Source of the DNA: Pseudomonas fulva
GTDB taxonomy: Bacteria; Pseudomonadota; Gammaproteobacteria; Pseudomonadales; Pseudomonadaceae
Direction: 5' to 3'
DNA: 64,000 bases
Assembly: GCF_023517795.1 (NCBI RefSeq)
Contig: NZ_CP082928.1
Location: 5,270,001 to 5,334,000, forward strand
In this document: piece after piece, positions 29,176 to 37,983 of the stretch
How positions within the stretch are numbered: the first letter of the stretch is position 1
Layout of the letters: every line of letters starts with the position of its first letter
Position numbers and translations under genes: made by a program
The notes under the pieces: generated by a model
The model's database searches: none
What the model saw: the letters and a program-made list of their open reading frames with translations, nothing else
What the model was told of the DNA's origin: nothing

Positions 29176-30138
29176 ATGTCACTGCCGCATTCCCTGCATC
29201 GTCCCGTTATCGCCTTGCTACTGGCCCTCGGCCTGACCACGGCACCGCTTGCCCATGCCGCCGAACAGCTGCGCATCGGCTACCAGAAATCCTCGACCCT
29301 GATCAGCCTGCTGAAGCGCCAGGGCACCCTGGAACAGGCGCTGGCGGATCAGGGCGTCAGCATCAGCTGGCACGAATTCCCCAGCGGCCAGCCGCTGCTG
29401 GAATCGCTCAATGTCGGCAATATCGACCTGTCGGCGGATGTCGCCGACACCGTGCCGGTATTCGCCCAGGCAGCCGGCGCCGACCTCGCCTACTTCGCCC
29501 AGGAAGCGCCCTCGCCTCACGCCCAGGCCATCGTCGTGCGCGAGGACTCGCCGATCACCACCCTGGCCGACCTCAAGGGCAAGAAGGTCGCCGTCACCAA
29601 AGCGGCCGGCGTGCACTACCTGCTGATCGCCGCACTGGCCAAGGCGGGGCTGAAATTCAGCGACATCGAACCGGCCTATCTGACGCCCGCCGACGGCCGC
29701 GCCGCCTTCGAGAACCGCAAGGTCGACGCCTGGGTGACCTGGGAGCCGTTCCTCAGTGGCGCCCAGCAGCAACTGCCCACGCGCATCCTCGCCGACGGCG
29801 AAGGCCTGGCCGACTACCAGCGCTATTACCTGACCAGCGCCACCTTCGCCAGGAACCACCCGCAGGTGCTGCAGATCGTCTTCGCCGAGCTGGTGAAGAC
29901 CGGTGACTGGCTGCGCGCCAACCCCCGCGAGGGCGCCGAGGTGCTCGGCCCGCTGTGGGGCAACCTGGACCCGGCCATCGTCGAGGAGGCCAACGCCAAG
30001 CGCAGCTATCAGGTACGCCTGGTCGAGCCTGACAGCCTCGCCGAGCAGCAGAAGATCGCCGACGCCTTCCTGGCCGCCGGCCTGCTGCCAGAGGCCGTGG
30101 ACGCCCGCCAGGTGAACATCTGGAACCCCGCACCATGA
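29176..30138 (+). CDS. Second sulfonate-type ABC substrate-binding protein
   Basis: A 320-residue periplasmic protein with signal peptide ending AHA before AEQLRIGYQ. The SsuA family features are strong: RIGYQKSSTLISLLK, WHEFPSGQPLLESLNVG, LSADVADTVPVFAQAAG, LKGKKVAVTKAAGVHYLL and KVDAWVTWEPF. Known members bind aliphatic sulfonates. No permease or ATPase follows; it may use the SsuBC-like pair at 24898-26450. The ATG at 29176 has GAGG eight bases upstream and opens the signal peptide; an upstream frame to 29128 is rejected. Its stop overlaps the next start (ATGA), so the two genes are coupled. Confidence 0.88.
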   Translation: MSLPHSLHRPVIALLLALGLTTAPLAHAAEQLRIGYQKSSTLISLLKRQGTLEQALADQGVSISWHEFPSGQPLLESLNVGNIDLSADVADTVPVFAQAAGADLAYFAQEAPSPHAQAIVVREDSPITTLADLKGKKVAVTKAAGVHYLLIAALAKAGLKFSDIEPAYLTPADGRAAFENRKVDAWVTWEPFLSGAQQQLPTRILADGEGLADYQRYYLTSATFARNHPQVLQIVFAELVKTGDWLRANPREGAEVLGPLWGNLDPAIVEEANAKRSYQVRLVEPDSLAEQQKIADAFLAAGLLPEAVDARQVNIWNPAP

Positions 30139-31364
30139 GCAGCGAAACCCTGGCCCGTTCCAGCCTGCCGCAAGAACCGCCGTTCGCCGCCCACCTGTTC
30201 CCGGCCGATTTCGGCAGCCGCACCGCCACGGTCGAACACCTGGCCCGCCAGTTGGCCGCCAGCGCCGTCGAGCGTGACCGCGCCGGCGGCAGTGCACCGG
30301 CCGAACGCGAGCGCCTACGCGACAGCGGCCTGCTGACCCTCGCCGTGCCGCAGCAATACGGCGGCCAGGGCGTGGCCTGGCCGGAGATCTACCGCATCGT
30401 GCGCTACCTTGCCGCCGCCGACAGCTCGCTCGCCCACCTGTTCGCCTTCCAGCACCTGCAGGTGGCGACCATCCTGCTGTTCGCCAGCCCCGAGCAACAG
30501 CGCCACTGGCTGACCACCACGGTGCAGAAACGCTGGTTCTGGGGCAACGCCACCAACGGCCGTGACGTCGGGTTGCACCTCAGCCAGCGCGAGGAGCACT
30601 TCGAGCTCAACGGCAGCAAGTCGTTCTGCTCCGGTGCCCTGGGCGCCGATGCCCTGGTGATCGGCGTGCAGCGCAGCAAGAAGCCCGACGACCGGGTATT
30701 CATCGTACTGCCCAGCGGGCGCGAAGGCCTGGCGGTGAATCAGGACTGGGACGGCTTCGGCCAGCGCCAGACCGACAGCGGCACCGTGCAGTTCGAGCAG
30801 GTGTTCGTCGACAGCAGCGAGCTGCTCGGTCCGGTCGGCCCCAGCCCGCGTACCACCCTGCGCGCGTGCCTGTCGCAGTTGATCCTCACCCAGCTCTACC
30901 TGGGCAACGCCCAGGGCGCGCTGGACGCCGCACTGCGCTACACCCGTGAACAGAGCCGCCCCTGGCCGGCCTCCGGGGTGGCCCAGGCGGGTGACGACCC
31001 GTTCATCCAGCACCGCTACGGCGAGCTGTGGCTGCGTTATCGCGCCGCGCTGCCCCTGGCCGAGCACGCCGCGCAGCGCCTGCAGAGCGCCTGGGAAAAA
31101 TCCGCACTCACCGCAGCCGAACGCGCCGAGGTCGCCCTGGCCATCAGCGAGGCCAAGGTGGTGGCGGTGCGTGCTGCCCTGGAGATCACCAGCCAGATCT
31201 TCGAGAACATGGGCGCCCGCGCCACCAGCTCACGCTACGGCTTCGATCGCTTCTGGCGCAACGTGCGGGTGCACAGCCTGCACGACCCCATCGACTACAA
31301 GGTGCGCGACCTCGGTCACTGGCTGCTCAGCGGCCAGGGCCCGCAAGCCTCGCTGTACAGCTGA
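30135..31364 (+). CDS. DszC/SfnC-like flavin-dependent monooxygenase (acyl-CoA dehydrogenase fold)
   Basis: A 409-residue flavoprotein with the acyl-CoA dehydrogenase fold. Matches include LRDSGLLTLAVPQQYGGQGVAW, the FMN-binding-region segment FWGNATNGRD, WDGFGQRQTDSGTV and RFWRNVRVHSLHDPIDYKVRDLG. The HDPIDYK end is typical of DszC-type monooxygenases, which use FMNH2 and O2 to oxidise sulfur compounds, rather than of true acyl-CoA dehydrogenases. Translation is coupled to the binding protein by a four-base overlap. Which organosulfur compound it oxidises is not shown. Confidence 0.85.
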   Translation: MSSETLARSSLPQEPPFAAHLFPADFGSRTATVEHLARQLAASAVERDRAGGSAPAERERLRDSGLLTLAVPQQYGGQGVAWPEIYRIVRYLAAADSSLAHLFAFQHLQVATILLFASPEQQRHWLTTTVQKRWFWGNATNGRDVGLHLSQREEHFELNGSKSFCSGALGADALVIGVQRSKKPDDRVFIVLPSGREGLAVNQDWDGFGQRQTDSGTVQFEQVFVDSSELLGPVGPSPRTTLRACLSQLILTQLYLGNAQGALDAALRYTREQSRPWPASGVAQAGDDPFIQHRYGELWLRYRAALPLAEHAAQRLQSAWEKSALTAAERAEVALAISEAKVVAVRAALEITSQIFENMGARATSSRYGFDRFWRNVRVHSLHDPIDYKVRDLGHWLLSGQGPQASLYS

Positions 31365-31502
31365 GCCGACACCACCACCCGGCAGCAGCCCGCCGATCAC
31401 CGACTCAACCCCGCTACCGGACCACCGGCGCCTCGATTCCCCGCTGCTGCGCGCACCTTACCCCCGGTGCCGCAGCGCGATCATCCACACGATGAGGTTC
31501 AC

Positions 31503-32747
31503 ATGACCCGTCCGATTACCCTTGCGGACAGCGTCTCCGACCAGGACGTCGCACCGCCCCTACACCCCGCTGCCATTCTCACCAGCGATGCCGACGCACT
31601 GGAGGCCGCGCACGCCTTGGCCCACGCCGCCGAAGCAGGCGCCATCCAGCGCGACCGCGAACGGCGCCTGCCGTGGGAGCTGGTGGAGCGTTTCACCGCC
31701 AGCGGCCTGGGCAGCATCGCCGTGCCGCGCGCCTTTGGCGGCCCGCAGCTGTCTTACCTGACCATCGCCGAGGTGTTTCGCATCATCAGTGCCGTTGACC
31801 CGGCGCTGGGCCAGATTCCGCAAAACCAGTTCGGCCTGATCGGCCTGCTGCACGCCGCCGCCAGCCCGGAGCAACAGCAGCGCCTGTTCGCCAGCGTGCT
31901 GGCCGGCTGGCGCATCGGCAACGGCGGCCCCGAGCGTGGCAGCAAGCACACCCTGGATCTGCGCGCACGCCTGATCCAGCGCGACGGCCGCAAGCTGCTC
32001 AGTGGCGAGAAGTTCTACTCCACCGGCGCCCTGTTCGCCCACTGGGTGACCGCCAAGGCGCTGGACGACCAGGGCCGCCCATGGCTGGCCTTTATCCAGC
32101 GCGGCCGCGCCGGATTGCGCATCGTCAATGACTGGTCCGGCTTCGGCCAGCGCACCACCGCCAGCGGCACCGTGCTGCTCAACGAGGTGGAGGTCGATGA
32201 GAACAACCTCGTGCCGCTGTGGCCATTGGCCGGCAAGCCAAGCATCCAGGGCGCGTTTTCCCAATTGATCCAGGCGGCCATCGACCTGGGCATCGCCGAC
32301 GGCGCGGTGCGTGACGCCATCGCCTTCGTGCGCGAGAAATCCCGGCCATGGATCGACGCCAAGGTCGAGCGCGCCGGTGACGACCCGTACGTGATCGCCG
32401 ATGTCGGCCGCCTGCAGATCGAACGGCACGCCGCCGAGGCCCTGTTGCACAGGGCCGCCCGCGTGCTCGACGAAGTGACCGCCACCCCCATCGATGCGGA
32501 CGGCGCCGCGCGGGCCTCGATTGCCGTGGCCGAAGCCAAGGCGCTCACCACCGAAATCAGCCTGCAGGCCAGCGAAAAGCTACTGGAGCTGGCCGGCAGC
32601 CGCGCCACCCTGGCCGAATTCGGCCTCGACCGCCATTGGCGCAACGCCCGCACCCACACCCTGCACGACCCGGTGCGCTGGAAGTACCACGCCATCGGCG
32701 CCTGGCACCTCAACGGCACCCGCCCTAACCGCCATTCCTGGATCTGA
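31503..32747 (+). CDS. SfnB-family sulfur acquisition oxidoreductase (copy 1)
   Basis: A 414-residue acyl-CoA-dehydrogenase-like flavoprotein of the SfnB family, known from Pseudomonas dimethyl sulfone use. Family signs are IPQNQFGLIGLL, GEKFYSTGALFAHW, VNDWSGFGQRTTASGTV and HWRNARTHTLHDPVRWKYHAIG. The exact reaction of SfnB is unsettled. The ATG at 31503 follows GATGAGGTTCAC. A 138-base gap separates it from the DszC-like gene, unlike the tight spacing elsewhere, and contains the CCGGACCACCGG motif, so a second promoter is possible. Its last 115 coding bases nearly match those of the next gene. Confidence 0.88.
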   Translation: MTRPITLADSVSDQDVAPPLHPAAILTSDADALEAAHALAHAAEAGAIQRDRERRLPWELVERFTASGLGSIAVPRAFGGPQLSYLTIAEVFRIISAVDPALGQIPQNQFGLIGLLHAAASPEQQQRLFASVLAGWRIGNGGPERGSKHTLDLRARLIQRDGRKLLSGEKFYSTGALFAHWVTAKALDDQGRPWLAFIQRGRAGLRIVNDWSGFGQRTTASGTVLLNEVEVDENNLVPLWPLAGKPSIQGAFSQLIQAAIDLGIADGAVRDAIAFVREKSRPWIDAKVERAGDDPYVIADVGRLQIERHAAEALLHRAARVLDEVTATPIDADGAARASIAVAEAKALTTEISLQASEKLLELAGSRATLAEFGLDRHWRNARTHTLHDPVRWKYHAIGAWHLNGTRPNRHSWI

Positions 32748-32751
32748 GCCC

Positions 32752-33951
32752 ATGAACGCCCATACCCAACCTGGCGTGCCGCTGCTGCGCGACGACGCCC
32801 ATGCCCTTGCCGTCGCCGAGCGCCTGGCCGAACGCTTCGCCGCCGACGCGGCCGAGCGTGACCGCGAGCGGCGGCTACCCCATGCCGAACTGACGGCGTT
32901 TTCCCACTCCGGCCTGTGGGGCATCAGCGTGCCCACTGCCTTTGGCGGCCCGGGTCTGTCCAGCGTTACCGTCGCCAAGATCATCGCCCGTGTCGCCCAG
33001 GCCGATGGCTCGCTCGGACAGATTCCGCAAAACCATTTCTACGCCCTGGAAGTGCTGCGGGTGAATGGCAACGAGGCGCAGCAGCACCGCCTGTATGCCG
33101 AGGTGCTGGCCGGCCAGCGCTTCGGCAACGCCCTGGCCGAGCTGGGCACCAGGACCGCGCTGGATCGCAACACCCGCCTGACCCGCACGGCCGACGGCTA
33201 TCGCATCGATGGGCGCAAGTTCTACTGCACCGGCGCCCTCTTCGCCCAGCGCATCCCGACCCTGGCGATCGATGAAGACGGCGTCGGCTTTCTGGCCTTC
33301 GTGCCGCGCCAGGCCATTGGCGTGCAGGTGATCGACGACTGGAGCGGCTTCGGCCAGCGCACCACCGGCAGTGGCAGCGTGGTATTCGACGGCGTGGCGA
33401 TGGCGGCCGATGACGTGGTGCCGTTCCAGAGCGCCTTCGAACGCCCGACCACCGTCGGTCCCTTCGCCCAGTTGCTGCATGCGGCTATCGACACCGGCAT
33501 CGCCCGGGGCGCCTATGAAGACCTGTTGCACTTCGTGCGCCACAAGTCGCGCCCATGGATCGACGCCGGCATCGACAAGGCCAGCGACGATCCGCTGACC
33601 CAGCAGGACATCGGCAAGCTGCGCGTGCGCCTGGCCGCCAGCGAGGCGCTGCTGGAGCGCGCCGGCCAATTCGTCGACCGCGCCCAGGCCGCCCCGAATG
33701 CCGACAGCGTGGCCGCCGCCTCGATTGCCGTAGCCGAAGCCCGGGCGATCAGCACGCAAACCTCGCTGCTGCTGGGCAGCAAATTGCTGGAGCTGGCCGG
33801 CAGCCGCGCCACCCTGGCCGAACACGGCCTCGACCGTCACTGGCGCAACGCCCGCACCCACACCCTGCACGACCCGGTGCGCTGGAAGTACCACGCCATT
33901 GGCGACTTCTACCTCAACGACCGCCTGCCACCGCGCCGGGGGACGATCTGA
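32752..33951 (+). CDS. SfnB-family sulfur acquisition oxidoreductase (copy 2)
   Basis: A 399-residue paralogue of the preceding protein with the same blocks (IPQNHFYALEVL, GRKFYCTGALFAQR, IDDWSGFGQRTTGSGSV, HWRNARTHTLHDPVRWKYHAIG). Over most of the length the two have clearly diverged, but the C-terminal 40 residues are almost identical. The ribosome site before the ATG at 32752 is weak (TGAGCCC), so expression may rely on translation of the gene four bases upstream. Its TGA overlaps the ATG of the monooxygenase gene (TGATG). Confidence 0.88.
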   Translation: MNAHTQPGVPLLRDDAHALAVAERLAERFAADAAERDRERRLPHAELTAFSHSGLWGISVPTAFGGPGLSSVTVAKIIARVAQADGSLGQIPQNHFYALEVLRVNGNEAQQHRLYAEVLAGQRFGNALAELGTRTALDRNTRLTRTADGYRIDGRKFYCTGALFAQRIPTLAIDEDGVGFLAFVPRQAIGVQVIDDWSGFGQRTTGSGSVVFDGVAMAADDVVPFQSAFERPTTVGPFAQLLHAAIDTGIARGAYEDLLHFVRHKSRPWIDAGIDKASDDPLTQQDIGKLRVRLAASEALLERAGQFVDRAQAAPNADSVAAASIAVAEARAISTQTSLLLGSKLLELAGSRATLAEHGLDRHWRNARTHTLHDPVRWKYHAIGDFYLNDRLPPRRGTI

Positions 33952-35369
33952 TGAGCAAACAGATCCTCCTCAACGCCTTCAACATGAACTGCGTCGGGCA
34001 TATCCATCACGGCTTGTGGACGCACCCCGATGACCAGTCGGTGAACTTCAACCAGCTGAGCTACTGGACCGACCTGGCCCAGCTACTGGAGCGCGGGCTG
34101 TTCGACGGGCTGTTTATCGCCGACATCCTCGGCGTCTATGACGTGTACGGCAGCGGCATCGACCTTTCCCTGCAGGAAGCCATCCAGCTGCCGGTCAACG
34201 ACCCGCTGCTGCTGGTCTCGGCCATGGCCGGCGTCACCCGGCATCTGGGCTTCGGGGTGACCGCCAACCTCAGCTACGAGGCGCCCTACACCTTCGCCCG
34301 GCGCCTCTCCACCCTCGATCACCTGACTGGTGGCCGCATCGGCTGGAATATCGTCACCGGTTACCTGGAAAGCGCAGCCAAGGCCATGGGCCTGAGCCAG
34401 CAGGTCGAGCACGATCGCCGCTACGATCAGGCCGACGAATACCTGGAAGTGCTCTACAAGCTGCTCGAAGGCAGCTGGCAGGACGACGCCGTGCTCGCCG
34501 ACCGTCAGCAGCGCGTCTACGCCCAGCCCGGCAAGGTGCACAAGGTGCGCCACCACGGCGAGTTCTATCAGCTCGAGGGTTACCACCTCAGCCAGCCCTC
34601 GCCACAGCGCACGCCGCTGCTGTTCCAGGCCGGCTCGTCGGCGCGCGGTTCTCGCTTCGCCGGGCAGCACGCCGAATGCGTGTTTATCGGCGGCAATGGC
34701 ATCGAGGCGGTACGCGCCCAGGTCGAGCAGGTGCGCGCCAGCGCGGTGGCGGCTGGGCGTACGGCCGATGCGATCAAGGTGTTCATGGGTATCGCCGTGA
34801 TCGTCGCGCCCAGCGAAGCCGAGGCCCGTAAAAAACACGCCGAGTACCTGCGCTACGCCAGCCCGGAAGCCGGCATCGCCCACTTTTCCAGCTCCACCGG
34901 TATCGACCTGGCGGCCTGCGGCCTCGACGAGCCGATTCTGGTGCGCAAGACCAACGCCATCGAATCGGTGGTCAAGACCTTCACCGGCTGGACCAAGCGC
35001 CGCCTGCTGGAACAGCACGCCCTGGGCGGCCGCTACCCGGTGCTGATCGGCTCGCCAGGCCAGGTGGCCGAACAGCTGATCGCCTGGATCGACGCCACCG
35101 GCCTGGATGGTTTCAACCTTACGCGCATCGTCACCCCGGAGAGCTACGCCGACTTCATCGACCTGGTGATCCCCGAGCTGCAACAGCGCGGCCGCTACAA
35201 GACCGCCTACGCAGGCGGTGCCCTGCGCCACAAGCTATTCGGCCAGGGCCCCAGGCTGCCGGCGGATCACCCGGCCGCCGCCTGGCGCGACCCTGCCCGC
35301 CTGCAACAGGCCAACGCCATCCCCCAAGAACTGCGAAACCTCAGCGCCCACGCGCTGAACCTGCTCTGA
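33951..35369 (+). CDS. NtaA/SnaA/DszA-family FMNH2-dependent monooxygenase
   Basis: A 472-residue class C flavin monooxygenase with the bacterial luciferase fold. The start KQILLNAFNMNCVGHIHHGLW, then FDGLFIADILGVYDVY, HLTGGRIGWNIVTGYLESAAKAMG and QAGSSARGSRFAGQHAECVF are characteristic of the NtaA/SnaA/DszA group. These use FMNH2 from a separate reductase to cleave C-S or C-N bonds, as DszA does with a sulfone. With DszC-like and SfnB-like neighbours it is the best candidate for the desulfurising step. No flavin reductase is encoded nearby. Start overlaps the SfnB stop by one base. Confidence 0.88.
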   Translation: MSKQILLNAFNMNCVGHIHHGLWTHPDDQSVNFNQLSYWTDLAQLLERGLFDGLFIADILGVYDVYGSGIDLSLQEAIQLPVNDPLLLVSAMAGVTRHLGFGVTANLSYEAPYTFARRLSTLDHLTGGRIGWNIVTGYLESAAKAMGLSQQVEHDRRYDQADEYLEVLYKLLEGSWQDDAVLADRQQRVYAQPGKVHKVRHHGEFYQLEGYHLSQPSPQRTPLLFQAGSSARGSRFAGQHAECVFIGGNGIEAVRAQVEQVRASAVAAGRTADAIKVFMGIAVIVAPSEAEARKKHAEYLRYASPEAGIAHFSSSTGIDLAACGLDEPILVRKTNAIESVVKTFTGWTKRRLLEQHALGGRYPVLIGSPGQVAEQLIAWIDATGLDGFNLTRIVTPESYADFIDLVIPELQQRGRYKTAYAGGALRHKLFGQGPRLPADHPAAAWRDPARLQQANAIPQELRNLSAHALNLL

Positions 35370-35387
35370 CCCAACAAGGACGCCGCC

Positions 35388-36182
35388 ATGCTCAAACCAC
35401 TGAAAACCCTGACCCTCGCTGCCCTGTTCAGCGCCAGCACCCTGGCGCATGCCGAACCGGCCCTCAAACTGGGCACCACCGCGGCCTTCGCACCGCCGCT
35501 GGAAGTGGCCGTGGCCGAAGCCAAAAAGCAGGGGCTGGATGTGGAACTGGTCGAGTTCACCGACTGGATCGCCCCCAACGTCAGCCTGGCCAATGGCGAC
35601 ATCGACGTGAACTACTTCCAGCACATTCCCTTTCTGGAGAACGCCAAGGCCGAGGGCGGCTACGACCTGGTGCCGGTGGCACGCGGGGTGATCAACAACG
35701 TCGGCCTGTACTCCAGGCAGCACAAGGATCTCGCCAGCCTGCCGGACGGCGCCAAGGTGGCCATAGCCAACGACCCGGTCAACGGCGGGCGCGGCCTGCA
35801 GCTGCTGCAAAAGGCCGGGCTGATCGAACTCAAGCCGGGCGTCGGCTACAAGGCGACCCAGCAGGACATCACCGCCAACCCGAAGCACATCCGCATCATC
35901 GAGCTGGAAGCCGTGCAGCTGGTACGCGCCTATGACGAGGTCGACCTGGTGCAGGGCTACCCGGCCTACATCCGCCTGGCCAAGACCTTCGATCCGGCCT
36001 CGGCCCTGCTGTTCGACGGCGTCGACCACCCCGAGTACATCATCCAGTTCGTGGCCCAGCCGGCGAAGGCGCAGGACCCACGCCTGCTCAAGTTCATCGA
36101 CATCTACCAGCACTCCCCGGCGGTGCGCGCCGCCCTCGACAAGGCCCACGGCAACCTCTACCAGGCCGGCTGGGAGAGCTGA
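35388..36182 (+). CDS. MetQ/NlpA-family substrate-binding protein
   Basis: A 264-residue periplasmic binding protein of the MetQ (NlpA lipoprotein) family. Family blocks: [32 protein letters not shown] and [23 protein letters not shown]. The signal peptide ends AHA before EPALKLG and there is no lipobox cysteine, so the protein should be soluble, unlike the E. coli MetQ lipoprotein. Ligands of the family are methionine and derivatives; here an organosulfur compound is likely. AAGGA lies eight bases before the ATG. First gene of a MetQ-MetN-MetI set. Confidence 0.87.
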   Translation: MLKPLKTLTLAALFSASTLAHAEPALKLGTTAAFAPPLEVAVAEAKKQGLDVELVEFTDWIAPNVSLANGDIDVNYFQHIPFLENAKAEGGYDLVPVARGVINNVGLYSRQHKDLASLPDGAKVAIANDPVNGGRGLQLLQKAGLIELKPGVGYKATQQDITANPKHIRIIELEAVQLVRAYDEVDLVQGYPAYIRLAKTFDPASALLFDGVDHPEYIIQFVAQPAKAQDPRLLKFIDIYQHSPAVRAALDKAHGNLYQAGWES

Positions 36183-36183
36183 C

Positions 36184-37281
36184 ATGAGCGGCTTCGATCC
36201 CCATCTGCAGCAAGCCGCCCAGGCCAGCCTGGCGGCCAGCGTTCACCTGCATTTCGACAAGCTCGGCAAAGCCTATGAGGGCGCCGAGGGCCCGGTGCAG
36301 GCGCTGGTCGATATCGACCTGTCGATCAGTCGCGGCGAAGTGTTCGGCATCATCGGCCGCAGCGGCGCGGGTAAATCCTCGCTGCTGCGCACCATCAACC
36401 GCCTGGAGCGGCCCAGCAGCGGCCGCGTGCTGATCGACGGCAGCGATATCGCCGGCTATGACGATGACGCCCTGGTAGCCCTGCGCCGGCGCATCGGCAT
36501 GATCTTCCAGCACTTCAACCTGATGTCCGCCAAGACCGTGTGGCAGAACGTCGAGCTGCCCCTCAAGGTCGCCGGCGTACCGCGTGAAGCTCGCCAGCGC
36601 AAGGTGCACGAGCTGCTCGAACTGGTCGGCCTGCAGGACAAGCACGGCGCCTACCCGGCGCAGCTCTCCGGCGGCCAGAAACAGCGCGTGGGCATCGCCC
36701 GCGCCCTGGTGCACGACCCGCAGATTCTGCTCTGCGACGAAGCCACCAGCGCCCTGGATCCGGAAACCACCCAATCGATCCTCGGCCTGCTGCGCGAGAT
36801 CAACCGACGCCTGGGCCTGACCGTGGTGCTGATCACCCACGAGATGGCGGTGATCCGCGAGATCTGCGACCGCGTGGTGGTGCTGGAACGCGGTGAGGTG
36901 GTCGAGCAAGGGCCGGTCTGGCAGGTATTCGGCGCGCCGCGCCATGAAGTCACCCGCACCCTGCTCGCGCCGCTGCAACACGCCCTGCCGCCAAGCCTGC
37001 AACAGCGGCTGCAAGTAGAACGCGGCAGCAGCTCGGATGACCTGGTGCTGCGCCTGCGCTTTTCCGGCAGCGGCCTGGAGCCGGATTTGCCGGCGCTCGG
37101 CGCCGCCCTGGGCGGCCGCGCCACGCTGCTCGACGCCAGCCTGGAACAGATCCAGGGCCACGCCGTGGGCCACCTGATCCTGTCCGTCGGCCCATCCGCC
37201 CTCGGTCATGACGCATTCATCGAGAACGCCCGCGCGCTGGCCGACCACGTGGAGGTACTGGGTTATGTCGCTGCTGTTTGA
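36184..37281 (+). CDS. MetN-type ABC transporter ATPase with C-terminal NIL domain
   Basis: A 365-residue ATPase: Walker [26 protein letters not shown], signature QLSGGQKQR, Walker [17 protein letters not shown] and switch LITHEM. The last 85 or so residues ([22 protein letters not shown] onward) form a NIL-like domain, which in E. coli MetN binds methionine and inhibits transport. An N-terminal extension of about 20 residues precedes the ABC domain. GGGAG precedes the ATG at 36184, one base after the MetQ-type stop. Confidence 0.9.
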   Translation: MSGFDPHLQQAAQASLAASVHLHFDKLGKAYEGAEGPVQALVDIDLSISRGEVFGIIGRSGAGKSSLLRTINRLERPSSGRVLIDGSDIAGYDDDALVALRRRIGMIFQHFNLMSAKTVWQNVELPLKVAGVPREARQRKVHELLELVGLQDKHGAYPAQLSGGQKQRVGIARALVHDPQILLCDEATSALDPETTQSILGLLREINRRLGLTVVLITHEMAVIREICDRVVVLERGEVVEQGPVWQVFGAPRHEVTRTLLAPLQHALPPSLQQRLQVERGSSSDDLVLRLRFSGSGLEPDLPALGAALGGRATLLDASLEQIQGHAVGHLILSVGPSALGHDAFIENARALADHVEVLGYVAAV

Positions 37282-37915
37282 ACGCCTGTGGCAAGGCCTG
37301 CTCGACACCCTGCTGATGGTCGGCGTGTCCTCCCTGCTCGCCCTGCTGGCCGGCATTCCGCTGGCGGTATTTCTGGTCACCAGCAGCAAGGGCGGCATCT
37401 TCGAGGCACCACGGCTGAACCGCGTGCTGGGCGCCATCGTCAACCTGTTCCGCTCCATCCCCTTCCTGATCCTGATGGTCGCGCTGATTCCCTTCACCCG
37501 CCTGGTGGTCGGCACCACCTACGGCGTCTGGGCCGCCGTGGTGCCCCTGACCATCGCCGCCACGCCATTCTTCGCGCGTATCGCCGAAGTCAGCCTGCGC
37601 GAGGTCGACCACGGCCTGATCGAAGCCGCCCAGGCCATGGGCTGCCGTCGCCGACATATCGTCTGGCACGTGCTGCTGCCCGAAGCCCTGCCCGGCATCG
37701 TCGGCGGCTTCACTATCACCCTGGTCACCATGATCAACTCATCCGCCATGGCCGGCGCCATCGGCGCAGGCGGCCTGGGCGATCTGGCCTACCGCTACGG
37801 CTACCAGCGCTTCGACACCCAGGTGATGCTGACGGTGATCGTCGTGCTGGTGGTGATGGTCAGCTTTATCCAGTTTGGCGGGGATCGGTTGGCGCAGCGC
37901 TTGAACAAGCGGTAA
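37265..37915 (+). CDS. MetI-type ABC transporter permease
   Basis: A 216-residue inner-membrane protein with five to six helices and the MetI blocks [20 protein letters not shown] and [28 protein letters not shown]. It pairs with the MetN-type ATPase. The ATG at 37265 lies inside the end of that gene (17-base overlap) with GGAGG upstream. Last gene of the rightward sulfur operon; it converges with the AraC regulator. Confidence 0.9.
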   Translation: MSLLFERLWQGLLDTLLMVGVSSLLALLAGIPLAVFLVTSSKGGIFEAPRLNRVLGAIVNLFRSIPFLILMVALIPFTRLVVGTTYGVWAAVVPLTIAATPFFARIAEVSLREVDHGLIEAAQAMGCRRRHIVWHVLLPEALPGIVGGFTITLVTMINSSAMAGAIGAGGLGDLAYRYGYQRFDTQVMLTVIVVLVVMVSFIQFGGDRLAQRLNKR

Positions 37916-37983
37916 AACGCTCGCGTGCCCCTGTGAAAGCCCGGGTACCGATACGCCACAGCGCGGCTGCACGGGGGGCGCAG

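Noticed and set aside
30315..33894. Minus-strand frames opposite the DszC/SfnB genes
   Set aside because: Gly/Gln/Val-rich mirrors of conserved flavoprotein genes.
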